Assembly: GCF_005233515.1 (NCBI RefSeq)
Contig: NZ_QFZZ01000009.1
Coordinates: forward strand, 1-64,000
DNA length: 64,000 nt
Source of the DNA: Pseudomonas sp. CFBP13508
Lineage (GTDB): Bacteria; Pseudomonadota; Gammaproteobacteria; Pseudomonadales; Pseudomonadaceae
Direction: 5' to 3'
The notes under the pieces are model-generated. The model was not told the DNA's origin. It searched no databases and saw nothing but the letters and a program-made list of their open reading frames with translations. Made by a program: the position numbers and the translations under genes. Below, piece after piece: positions 27,526 through 35,818 of the stretch (positions are counted from its first letter, which is position 1; every line of letters begins with the position of its first letter).

Positions 27526-28077
27526 TTACTTCTTCTTTTTCGGGGCGATGACCATGATCAGCTGGCGTCCTTCCATCTTAGGATGCTGTTCGACCGAACC
27601 GTACTCGAGCAGGTCTTGTTCAACCCGCTTGAGGAGTTCCATCCCCAGCTCCTGGTGGGCCATCTCACGGCCGCGGAATCGCAAGGATACCTTGGCCCTG
27701 TCCCCGTCACTCAGGAAACGTACCAGGTTGCGCAGTTTTACCTGGTAATCCCCTTCCTCCGTCCCTGGACGAAACTTGATTTCTTTAACCTGAATCTGCT
27801 TCTGGTTTTTCTTTGCCGCGGCAATCTGCTTCTTCTTCTCGAAGATCGACTTGCCGTAGTCCATCACCCGGCAAACAGGCGGGACTGCGTCTGCGGAAAT
27901 TTCCACCAGATCAAGCTTTGCTTCTTCAGCGATACGAAGCGCTTCATCAATCGAGACGATGCCAATCTGCTCGCCATCAGCGCCAATTAACCGAACCTCG
28001 CGTGCCGAGATATTCTCGTTGATCGGGGCTTTCGGTGCAGCTCGTTTATCTTGTCTCATTTCACGCTTAATAATAAT
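27526..28077 (-). CDS. infC: Translation initiation factor IF-3, AUU start
   Basis: 183 residues if read from ATT 28077. The only ATG (28059) leaves the conserved N-terminus short; upstream codons are ATT ATT ATT AAG CGT GAA in frame. AUU starts are the known hallmark of infC and let IF-3 regulate its own synthesis. By analogy with the P. aeruginosa protein (MTIKRE N-terminus) the first ATT is taken, overlapping the thrS stop by one base; ATT 28074 is possible. Body: APINENISAREVRLIGADGE, FRPGTEEGDYQVKLRNLVRF and IMVIAPKKKK. Confidence 0.95.
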   Translation of the reverse strand: MIIKREMRQDKRAAPKAPINENISAREVRLIGADGEQIGIVSIDEALRIAEEAKLDLVEISADAVPPVCRVMDYGKSIFEKKKQIAAAKKNQKQIQVKEIKFRPGTEEGDYQVKLRNLVRFLSDGDRAKVSLRFRGREMAHQELGMELLKRVEQDLLEYGSVEQHPKMEGRQLIMVIAPKKKK

Positions 28078-29999
28078 TACTCCGAATCTGGGCGACCACG
28101 CCGGGAAACCGCTTGCGCGAGAAACTCAGCGAACTGGGCGACGGGCATCGAGCCCAGGTCAGCACCTTCACGAGTACGCACAGCGACAGTCTGCATCTCG
28201 ACTTCCTTATCTCCGATAACCAAAAGATAGGGAACCTTGAGCAAAGTATGCTCGCGGATTTTAAAGCCGATCTTTTCATTTCTCAAGTCGGACTTGGCAC
28301 GAAATCCGCTTTCGTTGAGAGTTTTTTCAACCTCTGCAACAAAATCTGCCTGTTTATCAGTGATATTCATGATCACCGCCTGGGTCGGCGCGAGCCACGC
28401 AGGGAAAGCACCTTCGTAGTGCTCGATCAGAATCCCGACGAAACGCTCGAAAGAACCGAGGATCGCTCGGTGCAACATCACAGGGTGTTTGCGGCTGTTG
28501 TCTTCAGAGACGTATTCAGCGCCCAAACGGACAGGCAGGTTAAAATCGAGCTGCAAGGTACCACACTGCCAGACGCGACCGAGACAATCTTTCAGCGAGA
28601 ACTCGATCTTCGGCCCGTAGAAAGCGCCCTCGCCCGGCTGCAGATCGTACGGCAGGCCAGCAGAATCAAGGGCTGCAGCCAATGCTGCTTCAGCGCGATC
28701 CCACAGCTCATCGGAGCCGACGCGTTTTTCCGGACGAGTGGACAGTTTCATCTCGACTTCGGTAAAGCCGAAATCGCGATAGACGTCCATGGTCAGCTTG
28801 ATGAACGCAGCGGACTCGGCCTGCATCTGCTCTTCGGTGCAGAAAATGTGCGCGTCGTCCTGGGTGAACGCTCGCACACGCATGATGCCGTGCAACGCAC
28901 CCGATGGCTCGTTACGGTGACAGGCACCGAACTCGGCCAGACGCATCGGCAACTCACGGTAGCTTTTCAGGCCCTGATTGAATACCTGCACGTGGCACGG
29001 GCAGTTCATCGGCTTGATGGCGTAGTCGCGGTTTTCCGACTGAGTGGTGAACATGTTGTCGGCATAGTTGGCCCAGTGCCCGGATTTTTCCCACAGGCTG
29101 CGGTCGACGACTTGAGGAGTCTTGATCTCAAGGTAGCCGTTGTCGCGCTGGATCTTGCGCATGTACTGCTCGAGCACCTGGTACAGAGTCCAGCCATTCG
29201 GGTGCCAGAACACCATGCCCGGGGATTCTTCCTGGGTATGGAACAGGCCCAGACGCTTGCCGATCTTGCGGTGATCGCGCTTCTCGGCTTCTTCGATGCG
29301 CTGGATGTACGCCGCCAGTTGCTTCTTGTCAGCCCAGGCGGTGCCGTAGACGCGCTGCAACTGCTCGTTCTTGGCGTCGCCACGCCAGTAGGCGCCCGAC
29401 AGCTTGGTCAGCTTGAAGGATTTCAGGAAACGCGTGTTCGGCACGTGCGGACCGCGGCACATGTCGACGTACTCTTCGTGATAGTACAGACCCATGGCCT
29501 GCTCGTTCGGCATGTCTTCGACCAGACGCAGCTTGTAGTCTTCGCCGCGAGCCTTGAACACTTCGATCACTTCGGCGCGCGGAGTGACTTTCTTGACGAC
29601 GTCGTAATCCTTCTCGATCAGCTGCTGCATGCGCTGTTCGATGGCCGCCATGTCTTCCGGCGTGAAAGGACGCTCGTAGGCGATGTCGTAATAGAAGCCT
29701 TCGTCGATGACCGGGCCGATGACCATCTTCGCGGTCGGGTACAGCTGCTTGACCGCATGGCCAACCAGGTGCGCGCAAGAGTGGCGAATGATCTCCAGCC
29801 CCTCTTCATCCTTTGGCGTAATGATTTGCAGGGTCGCGTCGCTGCTGATGATGTCGCTGGCGTCGACCAGTTGGCCATTGACCTTGCCCGCGAGCGTCGC
29901 CTTGGCCAGACCTGCACCAATGGATGCGGCGACCTCGGCTACGGAAACCGGGTGATCGAATGAACGTTGACTGCCGTCGGGAAGAGTAATAGTTGGCAT
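28077..29999 (-). CDS. thrS: Threonyl-tRNA synthetase
   Basis: 640 residues from ATG 29999 with a strong AGGAGG site. TGS domain at the N-terminus (MPTITLPDGSQRSFDHPVSV), then the SAD editing domain (HSCAHLVGHAVKQLYP with HxxxH), class II catalytic core with the zinc Cys in MNCPCHVQVF, and C-terminal anticodon-binding domain. First gene of the translation cluster. Confidence 0.98.
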   Translation of the reverse strand: MPTITLPDGSQRSFDHPVSVAEVAASIGAGLAKATLAGKVNGQLVDASDIISSDATLQIITPKDEEGLEIIRHSCAHLVGHAVKQLYPTAKMVIGPVIDEGFYYDIAYERPFTPEDMAAIEQRMQQLIEKDYDVVKKVTPRAEVIEVFKARGEDYKLRLVEDMPNEQAMGLYYHEEYVDMCRGPHVPNTRFLKSFKLTKLSGAYWRGDAKNEQLQRVYGTAWADKKQLAAYIQRIEEAEKRDHRKIGKRLGLFHTQEESPGMVFWHPNGWTLYQVLEQYMRKIQRDNGYLEIKTPQVVDRSLWEKSGHWANYADNMFTTQSENRDYAIKPMNCPCHVQVFNQGLKSYRELPMRLAEFGACHRNEPSGALHGIMRVRAFTQDDAHIFCTEEQMQAESAAFIKLTMDVYRDFGFTEVEMKLSTRPEKRVGSDELWDRAEAALAAALDSAGLPYDLQPGEGAFYGPKIEFSLKDCLGRVWQCGTLQLDFNLPVRLGAEYVSEDNSRKHPVMLHRAILGSFERFVGILIEHYEGAFPAWLAPTQAVIMNITDKQADFVAEVEKTLNESGFRAKSDLRNEKIGFKIREHTLLKVPYLLVIGDKEVEMQTVAVRTREGADLGSMPVAQFAEFLAQAVSRRGRPDSE

Positions 30000-30369
30000 G
30001 GCGCCTCCTCTCCTAGTGGTGACCCCTACCAAAGGTCACGTGGGTTGGGATGAGCCAGTACAAGATCCGATCCAGGCCATTCAATGACGAACGCCTGCCT
30101 TACAGCGGCAGGAGCCTTGCGGCCAACCGGAAAACCGAACCAGAGTGACTGGGATTCAAATCGGAAAAATTCGCACGCCGACCGCTTCGGGACTGAAGGT
30201 CATCCGAAGCCTGAGAACGCTTGAGCCCGGCATGCTAGCACAGATGAGCGGTCGCTTGAGCCCTGATTTGGCAGAAGGCGAAATGTCCGTTTTTATGCCA
30301 GAGTGCTGAACTTGATAGGCCATTGCGCCCTCAGATAACAAGACATTGACCCACAAGGAGCATCCTCGC
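30000..30369. other. Gene-free stretch: thrS leader and promoter region
   Basis: 370 bases between thrS (minus) and a small periplasmic protein gene (plus). On the minus strand a GCTTCGG/CCGAAGC hairpin lies at 30183-30209. A weak minus -10-like TAGCAT occurs near 30230. The plus side near 30350 holds AAGGAG for the next gene. No conserved riboswitch or T-box was recognised. Confidence 0.4.
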
Positions 30370-30672
30370 ATGCGTCTGAAAACCTTATTCGCCGTCGTCG
30401 CCCCCGTCGTTATGCTGCTGCCATTGAGCGCCCATGCCGACTGGCCGAAAGGCGAGCGCGAGAAGTACATGGCCCAGTGCACTCAGGCTGCCACCCAGCA
30501 AATTGGTGCTGCCGCAGCGAAATCCCACTGCGCTTGTGGTGCTGACGCCATCAAGTCCTATCCGGCCAGCGACATTCAGGCGCTGATGGACAACAAGGCG
30601 ACTCCTGAATTGCAACAGAAAGCCCTTGGCCAGATCGCCAAATGCAAGGCAAATACCGCCCCGAAAAAATAA
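30370..30672 (+). CDS. Small periplasmic protein, hypothetical
   Basis: 100 residues from ATG 30370, with AAGGAG upstream. The signal peptide LKTLFAVVAPVVMLLPLSAH ends at AHA-D. The mature part has four cysteines (AQCTQAA, SHCACGADA, AKCKANT), probably disulphide-bonded in the periplasm. Helical; family not recognised. Confidence 0.78.
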   Translation: MRLKTLFAVVAPVVMLLPLSAHADWPKGEREKYMAQCTQAATQQIGAAAAKSHCACGADAIKSYPASDIQALMDNKATPELQQKALGQIAKCKANTAPKK

Positions 30673-30780
30673 GAAAACCGGGTATTAACATCGGCTGAAA
30701 GACGGAAAAAAGTGCTGGAAATGAGCCTTTTCAGACGATTTATGCAGGTTTTACAGGTTTTTTTATCGTCTTTACGTTTC

Positions 30781-30811
30781 GCTGAAAGCCTTTCAATCCG
30801 GGGCTTTCAGC
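30781..30811. other. Strong hairpin in a 290-bp gap
   Basis: GCTGAAAGCC (30781-30790) and GGCTTTCAGC (30802-30811) form a perfect 10-bp stem with an 11-base loop and no T-run. It lies between the periplasmic protein gene and the cold-shock gene. It could be a terminator lacking a T-run or a structured part of a leader. Confidence 0.5.
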
Positions 30812-30962
30812 AGAAACGGGTGGTAAAGAAAACACGACTGATTGGCAAACAGCACGTCCGGGGGGCTCCCAAAGCGAACATTTCGACTATGATACCCGGG
30901 TGTGCCCAGTTGGCCTGAGCAGCACAGTACTACTGAAAATATATGTTTCTTGGAGATACACC

Positions 30963-31175
30963 ATGTCTAATCGCCAAACCGGCACCGTTAAATGGTTCAA
31001 CGATGAAAAAGGCTTCGGCTTCATCACTCCTCAAGGTGGCGGTGACGACCTGTTCGTACACTTCAAAGCTATCGAATCCGACGGTTTCAAAAGCCTGAAA
31101 GAAGGCCAGACCGTCTCTTTCGTGGCTGAGAAAGGCCAAAAGGGTATGCAAGCTGCACAGGTTCGCCCAGAGTAA
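30963..31175 (+). CDS. Cold-shock domain protein, CspA family
   Basis: 70 residues. The single OB-fold cold-shock domain carries both RNA-binding motifs: KWFNDEKGFGFITP (RNP1) and DLFVHFKAI (RNP2). Binds single-stranded RNA and DNA, acting as an RNA chaperone. The ATG follows TTGGAGA. A -10-like TATGAT at 30888-30893 would give a leader of about 60 bases. Ends at a strong terminator. Confidence 0.95.
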   Translation: MSNRQTGTVKWFNDEKGFGFITPQGGGDDLFVHFKAIESDGFKSLKEGQTVSFVAEKGQKGMQAAQVRPE

Positions 31176-31190
31176 TTTCTCGGCGCACTA

Positions 31191-31221
31191 AAAAAACCCC
31201 GTCCTGGTGACGGGGTTTTTT
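31191..31221. terminator. Bidirectional terminator after the cold-shock gene
   Basis: AAAAAACCCCGTC, short loop, GACGGGGTTTTTT. The A-run and T-run make it work on both strands, serving the cold-shock gene (plus) and the I78-like lipoprotein gene (minus). Confidence 0.93.
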
Positions 31222-31239
31222 ATGTCTTGGACAAAGTGC

Positions 31240-31557
31240 TCAGCCGCAGTTGACGCGGGTAACCACCAGGTTGTTGTCGGTATTGAGGTTCAGGCGATCG
31301 GAGCGGTATTCCAGGGTGATCATGTCGTTTGGCTTGAGGAAGCGCGCATTTTGCGCCCCAGCCTTGGCACGTGCCTGATCCAGCAATTCAGGGGATGCCT
31401 TCTTGCCGATGGCGAATTGCGCTGCCGATGCTTCGCAGCGGCTGCTTCCCGATTCAGCCGCCACGGGTTCCTTTGCCGAATCGCTGGAGGTTGTGCTGCA
31501 ACCAGCCAATAGCGCAGCGGCCATAAGTGCACCCAGTGTCGCGAACTTCAAAGGCAT
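31240..31557 (-). CDS. Lipoprotein, I78-type peptidase inhibitor-like
   Basis: 105 residues. Lipobox LLAGC near residue 20 after MPLKFATLGALMAAALLAG. The C-terminal half (SPELLDQARAKAGAQNARFL, then LNLNTDNNLVVTRVNCG) resembles the peptidase inhibitor I78 family of small secreted inhibitors, with a Cys pair (SRCEASA, VNCG). Inhibitory activity is inferred from family resemblance only. Confidence 0.72.
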   Translation of the reverse strand: MPLKFATLGALMAAALLAGCSTTSSDSAKEPVAAESGSSRCEASAAQFAIGKKASPELLDQARAKAGAQNARFLKPNDMITLEYRSDRLNLNTDNNLVVTRVNCG

Positions 31558-31724
31558 GAAGCCTCCTTGTTTTCAAATGTTTAAGCAGAGATCGTGCGAC
31601 CGCCAATGCGGCGTTTGGTTTCAAGGCTCAAGCCATGCCCTGCCCCACGAGCGGAAAAATGCCGAGTGTGCCTGAGCTGCGCGCGGCGACTCAGCAAACA
31701 ATCGTGACTGAATATTAACGACGC

Positions 31725-32027
31725 TCAATAAACGTCAATGTAGTCATACGGCGGATTCGGCCAGTTGTCCTTGAGCGCGTTGTAAATCTGCATCACCCAG
31801 ACTTCATCGCTGGCTGCGACGTTACCCACATAGCCGGAGCCCTTTGCCCAGGTTTCCAGGCGAAAAAGAAGACCGTCGATATCCTGCCCACCGGTCACGG
31901 TGGACAGATAGGCGATGCCGTCTTTGGTCACGCGCAATTGGTTGTGTACGTCGTCACTGGCCGAGGCGAGCAATTGGCGCACTGCTTCGAGTGTGAGGCC
32001 GTCAGGGCTATTCAGATCGATCTGCAC
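31725..32027 (-). CDS. Hypothetical cytoplasmic protein
   Basis: 100 residues: MQIDLNSPDGLTLEAVRQLL at the start and IYNALKDNWPNPPYDYIDVY at the end. No signal peptide or membrane segment. Composition and codon use look like a real gene; no family recognised. Confidence 0.65.
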   Translation of the reverse strand: MQIDLNSPDGLTLEAVRQLLASASDDVHNQLRVTKDGIAYLSTVTGGQDIDGLLFRLETWAKGSGYVGNVAASDEVWVMQIYNALKDNWPNPPYDYIDVY

Positions 32028-32158
32028 AACAGGGTCCTTGGCAAGCCGGAAAAGACCAAGTGTCGCATAGCACTCCGCTCATGCCTAAGTCGCAGTGCCA
32101 AACGCCGCGCAAAATGGTTAACTCGAAAAACAGACATCCTGACCTTTCGAGCCTCCTC

Positions 32159-32359
32159 ATGACCAGTGTAAGCATCGACGCCGCCATCAACGCCAAATGG
32201 GCCGAAGGACACAGCTCTTACAGCCCCGGCACGACGGAAGAACTGGCGCTGATCGGCATCGATCTACTGGTCAAGGAGTTGGGGATAGAAGCGGCGCAAC
32301 ATTTCATCAATCAGGTATTCGAACGCTATCCGATCGGTCAGGCCGAACAGGCACAGTGA
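32159..32359 (+). CDS. Hypothetical small protein
   Basis: 66 residues from ATG 32159: TSVSIDAAINAKWAEGHSSY followed by a helical part (ELALIGIDLLVKELGIEAA). No clear ribosome site; ATG 32114 is a possible longer start. It diverges from the preceding minus-strand gene (131 bases between starts). Not recognised. Confidence 0.5.
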   Translation: MTSVSIDAAINAKWAEGHSSYSPGTTEELALIGIDLLVKELGIEAAQHFINQVFERYPIGQAEQAQ

Positions 32360-32387
32360 AACCCCGCAGACAACAGCCTGCGGGTTT
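32359..32387. terminator. Terminator hairpin after nucleoside hydrolase gene
   Basis: AAACCCCGCAG and CTGCGGGTTT form a stem with one bulged base, loop of eight. It lies just past the end of the nucleoside hydrolase gene on the minus strand and can serve the small plus-strand gene too. Confidence 0.6.
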
Positions 32388-32392
32388 ACGAC

Positions 32393-33421
32393 TTATTTCA
32401 GACGCTTCAAGCGCTCGGTCAGCAGGTCAAAGAATCCCTGGGCATCGCCATTTTCGACCCAGAACGCGTTCTTCGGTGCTTTCAAACCGTCGTACCAGTC
32501 AACGATGGTCTGGCCGAATGTCGGTCCTTCACGGCTATCCACCACGACGTTGACCGCACGGCCGGTGAACAGCTCAGGCTTGAGCAGGTATGCCACAACG
32601 GTCGCGTCATGCACCGGGCCGCCGGGAATGCCGTAGTGCTCCATATCGCCCTTGATGTATTCGTTGAGAATGTCGCCGACGATTTTGCTCGCATTGTTGT
32701 TCAGCGCGGCGATCTGCTTCAGGCGTGCATCGCTGGTCAGGATCTTGTGGGTCACGTCCAGCGGCAGATAGGTGAGTTTCACCCCGCTCTTGAGCACCAC
32801 CTCAGCCGCCTGAGGATCAGCGAACAGGTTGAATTCAGCGACGGGGGTAATGTTGCCACCGTTGAAATGCGCCCCGCCCATGATCACCACTTCCTTGATG
32901 CCCTGAACGATTTCCGGTTCCTGGATCAACGCCAGAGCCAAGTTGGTCTGCGGGCCGAGCATGGCGATAGTGATGCTGTGCGGTTTGGCGGATTTAAGGG
33001 TGTCGATCAGATAATTGACCGCATTGCCTTTCGCCAGGCCTTTCTTCGGTTCGTGAACCGTCACGCCCGACAGGCCTTCCTTGCCATGAATATTCTCGGC
33101 GTAGATCGGCGTGCGCATCAGCGGCCTCGGTGCGCCAGCGTAAACCGGCACGTCTTCGCGCCCTGCCCATTCGCGAGCCAGCCGCGCGTTGCGCGAGGTC
33201 TTGTCCAGGCGCACATTGCCCGCGACGGTGGTCAAGGCACGGATATTCAATTCATCCGGCGAAGCCAGGGCAAAGAGCAAGGCGACCACGTCGTCAGCGC
33301 CTGGATCGGTGTCGATGATCAGGTCGATCTTTTCCGCCGCCTGAGCGCCGGTCGCAGTAATCACAGACAAAAGCAGCAGACCCCGAAGCAGTTGATGGAG
33401 TTTTTCAGCATAGCGTTGCAT
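32393..33421 (-). CDS. Exported nucleoside hydrolase
   Basis: 342 residues from ATG 33421, where AAGGA precedes the start. Nucleoside hydrolases cleave the N-glycosidic bond to give ribose and base. The calcium-binding motif DTDPGADDVVALL is intact, with HGKEGL and NLFADPQAAEVV further on. The N-terminus has a signal peptide (LLRGLLLLSVITATGAQAAE), so it acts in the periplasm, unlike the classical cytosolic enzymes. It is last in the ribose operon, 31 bases after rbsD, which fits ribose scavenging from external nucleosides. Confidence 0.9.
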   Translation of the reverse strand: MQRYAEKLHQLLRGLLLLSVITATGAQAAEKIDLIIDTDPGADDVVALLFALASPDELNIRALTTVAGNVRLDKTSRNARLAREWAGREDVPVYAGAPRPLMRTPIYAENIHGKEGLSGVTVHEPKKGLAKGNAVNYLIDTLKSAKPHSITIAMLGPQTNLALALIQEPEIVQGIKEVVIMGGAHFNGGNITPVAEFNLFADPQAAEVVLKSGVKLTYLPLDVTHKILTSDARLKQIAALNNNASKIVGDILNEYIKGDMEHYGIPGGPVHDATVVAYLLKPELFTGRAVNVVVDSREGPTFGQTIVDWYDGLKAPKNAFWVENGDAQGFFDLLTERLKRLK

Positions 33422-33452
33422 AGCGCATTCCTTGTGCAGGTGAGATCGGAAA

Positions 33453-33857
33453 TCAGAATGTAACCCCGGCGACCAGAACGATGTTGCAGTACGGCTGACA
33501 TTCTCCTGTACGAATGATCGCCCTGGCCTGTCGGCTAAGCACCTTGAACTGCTCATGAGTGAGCAGATCCCTACGGCCCAGCGCTCCCTCTTCGTTCAAA
33601 GCATTCAGATCGCCCAGTGCCGTCGGTTGCTTGTCGAAAATCTCCTTGGCCAGCACATGGCTTTCCACCTGCATCTCGCTGAGCACGACTTTCAGCGTGC
33701 TGACAAAATCAGGGATGCCATGGGTCAGCGCCAGATCGATCAATTCGACACCCGGCGGCACAGGCAAACCGGCGTCGCTAATCACGACCATGTCACCGTG
33801 ACCAAGAGAAGCGATCAGTCGCGACAGCGCGACGTTGAGTAATGGAGTCTTTTTCAT
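33453..33857 (-). CDS. rbsD: D-ribose pyranase
   Basis: 134 residues. RbsD interconverts beta-pyranose and beta-furanose ribose, supplying the form used by ribokinase. Signatures: GHGDMVVISDAGLPVPPGVE, with the His for mutarotation, and the C-terminal TGECQPYCNIVLVAGV. It overlaps rbsK by 4 bases (ATGA). Confidence 0.95.
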   Translation of the reverse strand: MKKTPLLNVALSRLIASLGHGDMVVISDAGLPVPPGVELIDLALTHGIPDFVSTLKVVLSEMQVESHVLAKEIFDKQPTALGDLNALNEEGALGRRDLLTHEQFKVLSRQARAIIRTGECQPYCNIVLVAGVTF

Positions 33858-34771
33858 GCGGGTCTGAACGCCTGTACTTCGGACATGGTTGGAATGGACG
33901 GTTGCGCACCTGCACGGGTAACCGACAATGCAGCGGCGATCTGACCGTAGCGAATCGCCTCTGCCTCGGATTTGCCACTGGCCAGCGCTGCGGCGAAACC
34001 GCCGACAAAGGTGTCACCCGCCGCGGTGGTATCCACTGCCTTTACGGTCGGCGCGGGGAAATGTTCGAAGCCCTTGCCATTGGCGAACAACGAACCCTGC
34101 GCGCCCAAGGTGACGATGACTTTACCGGCACCCATGGCGATCAATTGGCTGGCAGCCGTTTCTGCCGACTGCAGCGAGTCGACAGCCAAACCGCTCAACG
34201 CTGCAGCTTCGCTCTCGTTGGGAATCAGGTAGTCGATCGCGGCAAACCAGTCTGCCGGCAAAGGGCGACTGACTGGCGCCGGGTTAAGAATCACGGTTTT
34301 GCCCAGTTCACGTGCACGCTTGAGCGCATGCCCGACCGTCGCATCGGGAATCTCGAGCTGACAGATCACTACATCGGCGGCCTGCAAAATCGCGTCAAAG
34401 CGCTCGATTACCGCCGGCGTCATCGCGCCGTTGGCACCAGCGACAATCACGATGGCGTTCTGGCTGTTGTCATCCACCACAATCAGCGCGACGCCACTGG
34501 AATCCTCTACGACACTGACAGCCTGGCAGTCGATATCCTCGGCGAGCAAGGCATCGCGTAATCGCACGCCGTAGTCGTCATGGCCCACGCAGCCGATCAT
34601 CGCCACCTGCGCACCCAGACGAGCAGCCGCAACCGCCTGATTGGCGCCCTTGCCGCCCGACACCGTGGCAAAGGAATGACCAATCAGCGTTTCACCGCCG
34701 CGCGGCAGTCGTGGCGCCCGGGTGACCAGGTCCATGTTCAGGCTGCCTATTACCACTACATTTGCTGGCAT
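33854..34771 (-). CDS. rbsK: Ribokinase
   Basis: 305 residues, PfkB family. Motifs: VVIGSLNMDLVTRAPRLPRG, GGKGANQAVAAARLGAQVA, and the catalytic-base and anion-hole region DTTAAGDTFVGGFAAAL. Phosphorylates ribose to ribose 5-phosphate with ATP. Overlaps rbsD by 4 bases. Confidence 0.96.
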   Translation of the reverse strand: MPANVVVIGSLNMDLVTRAPRLPRGGETLIGHSFATVSGGKGANQAVAAARLGAQVAMIGCVGHDDYGVRLRDALLAEDIDCQAVSVVEDSSGVALIVVDDNSQNAIVIVAGANGAMTPAVIERFDAILQAADVVICQLEIPDATVGHALKRARELGKTVILNPAPVSRPLPADWFAAIDYLIPNESEAAALSGLAVDSLQSAETAASQLIAMGAGKVIVTLGAQGSLFANGKGFEHFPAPTVKAVDTTAAGDTFVGGFAAALASGKSEAEAIRYGQIAAALSVTRAGAQPSIPTMSEVQAFRPA

Positions 34772-34795
34772 ACATCACTACTCATCAATTCGGTT

Positions 34796-35815
34796 TCAGC
34801 GATATTCGGTAAACACGCCGGACAGCGGCGCGGTCGATTCGCGCAGGACAATACTCGGGGTCACGATGCGTTGATCGGTGCCCGAGTCCGGCGCAGCAAT
34901 TCTGCGCAACAGCACTTCGGCGGCCATCTCGCCCAGTTGCAGGATCGACTGGCCGACCGTGGTCAACGCCGGATAGACATAACGACTCATCTGAATGTCA
35001 TCGAAGCCGATCACCGACAGCTCGGCCGGCACCCGAACATTCCGTTCAGCCGCCGCACGCAGCACACCGATGCCAATCATGTCGTTGCCGGCAAAAATCG
35101 CACTGGGCGGATTGCTTTCAAGCAGCCGGGCCGCGGCGTTGTAACCGCCGGTGCTGGTGAAGTCGCTTTCCAGCATGCGCTCTTCGCGCACCTCGATTCC
35201 CGCCTCTTGCAGCGCTCGGCAATAACCGGCCTGACGCATTTGCGCCACGCTGGTACTGGCTGGACCGCCGATCGTGGCGATGTCGCGATGCCCCAACTCG
35301 AGCAGGTGGCGGGTTGCCAGATAAGCGCCGTATTCGTGGTCGATGCGCACCAGATCGGCATTCACACCTTCCAGGCCCCGGTCGACGATGACCATCGGCG
35401 TCTTCACGCCTGCCAGCCCTTGCGCCAGACCACTGTCACCGCCAGCAGAGGCGACGATCAAACCGTCGATGCGCTTTTCCAGCAACACACGCAAATAGCT
35501 GCGCTGCTTGTCCGGGTTGTCGTCGGAGTTACAGAGGATCACGCAATATCCGTTGCGCTCGCAGTAATCCTCGATTCCCCGCGCCAGTTCGGCGAAGTAT
35601 GGGTTGAGACTGTTCGGCACCAGCAAGCCGATGGTCGCGGTGGTCTTAGCTTTCAGCGAGCGCGCCACGGCACTGGGTACATAGTCGAGACTTTTGATCG
35701 CCGCCTCGACTTTACGCCGCACTTCCTGACTGACCGGACGGGTGTTGTTCACCACGTGGGACACGGTCGTGTAGGAAATGCCCGCGAGCGCCGCTACATC
35801 CTTGATCGTTGCCAT
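34796..35815 (-). CDS. rbsR: LacI family ribose repressor
   Basis: 339 residues. Helix-turn-helix and hinge: MATIKDVAALAGISYTTVSH followed by RPVSQEVRRKVEAAIKSLDY. Sugar-binding domain follows. It sits inside the ribose operon between rbsC and rbsK, and the palindrome CGCAAACGTTTGCG at 39450-39463, next to the rbsB promoter, is a typical LacI-family operator. Expected to repress rbs genes and lift repression with ribose. Confidence 0.93.
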   Translation of the reverse strand: MATIKDVAALAGISYTTVSHVVNNTRPVSQEVRRKVEAAIKSLDYVPSAVARSLKAKTTATIGLLVPNSLNPYFAELARGIEDYCERNGYCVILCNSDDNPDKQRSYLRVLLEKRIDGLIVASAGGDSGLAQGLAGVKTPMVIVDRGLEGVNADLVRIDHEYGAYLATRHLLELGHRDIATIGGPASTSVAQMRQAGYCRALQEAGIEVREERMLESDFTSTGGYNAAARLLESNPPSAIFAGNDMIGIGVLRAAAERNVRVPAELSVIGFDDIQMSRYVYPALTTVGQSILQLGEMAAEVLLRRIAAPDSGTDQRIVTPSIVLRESTAPLSGVFTEYR

Positions 35816-35818
35816 GGT

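Noticed and set aside
28113..29963. 616-residue plus-strand open frame
   Set aside because: Antisense to thrS.
30712..30918. 68-codon plus-strand open frame
   Set aside because: No ribosome site, contains the hairpin and runs through the promoter region of the cold-shock gene.
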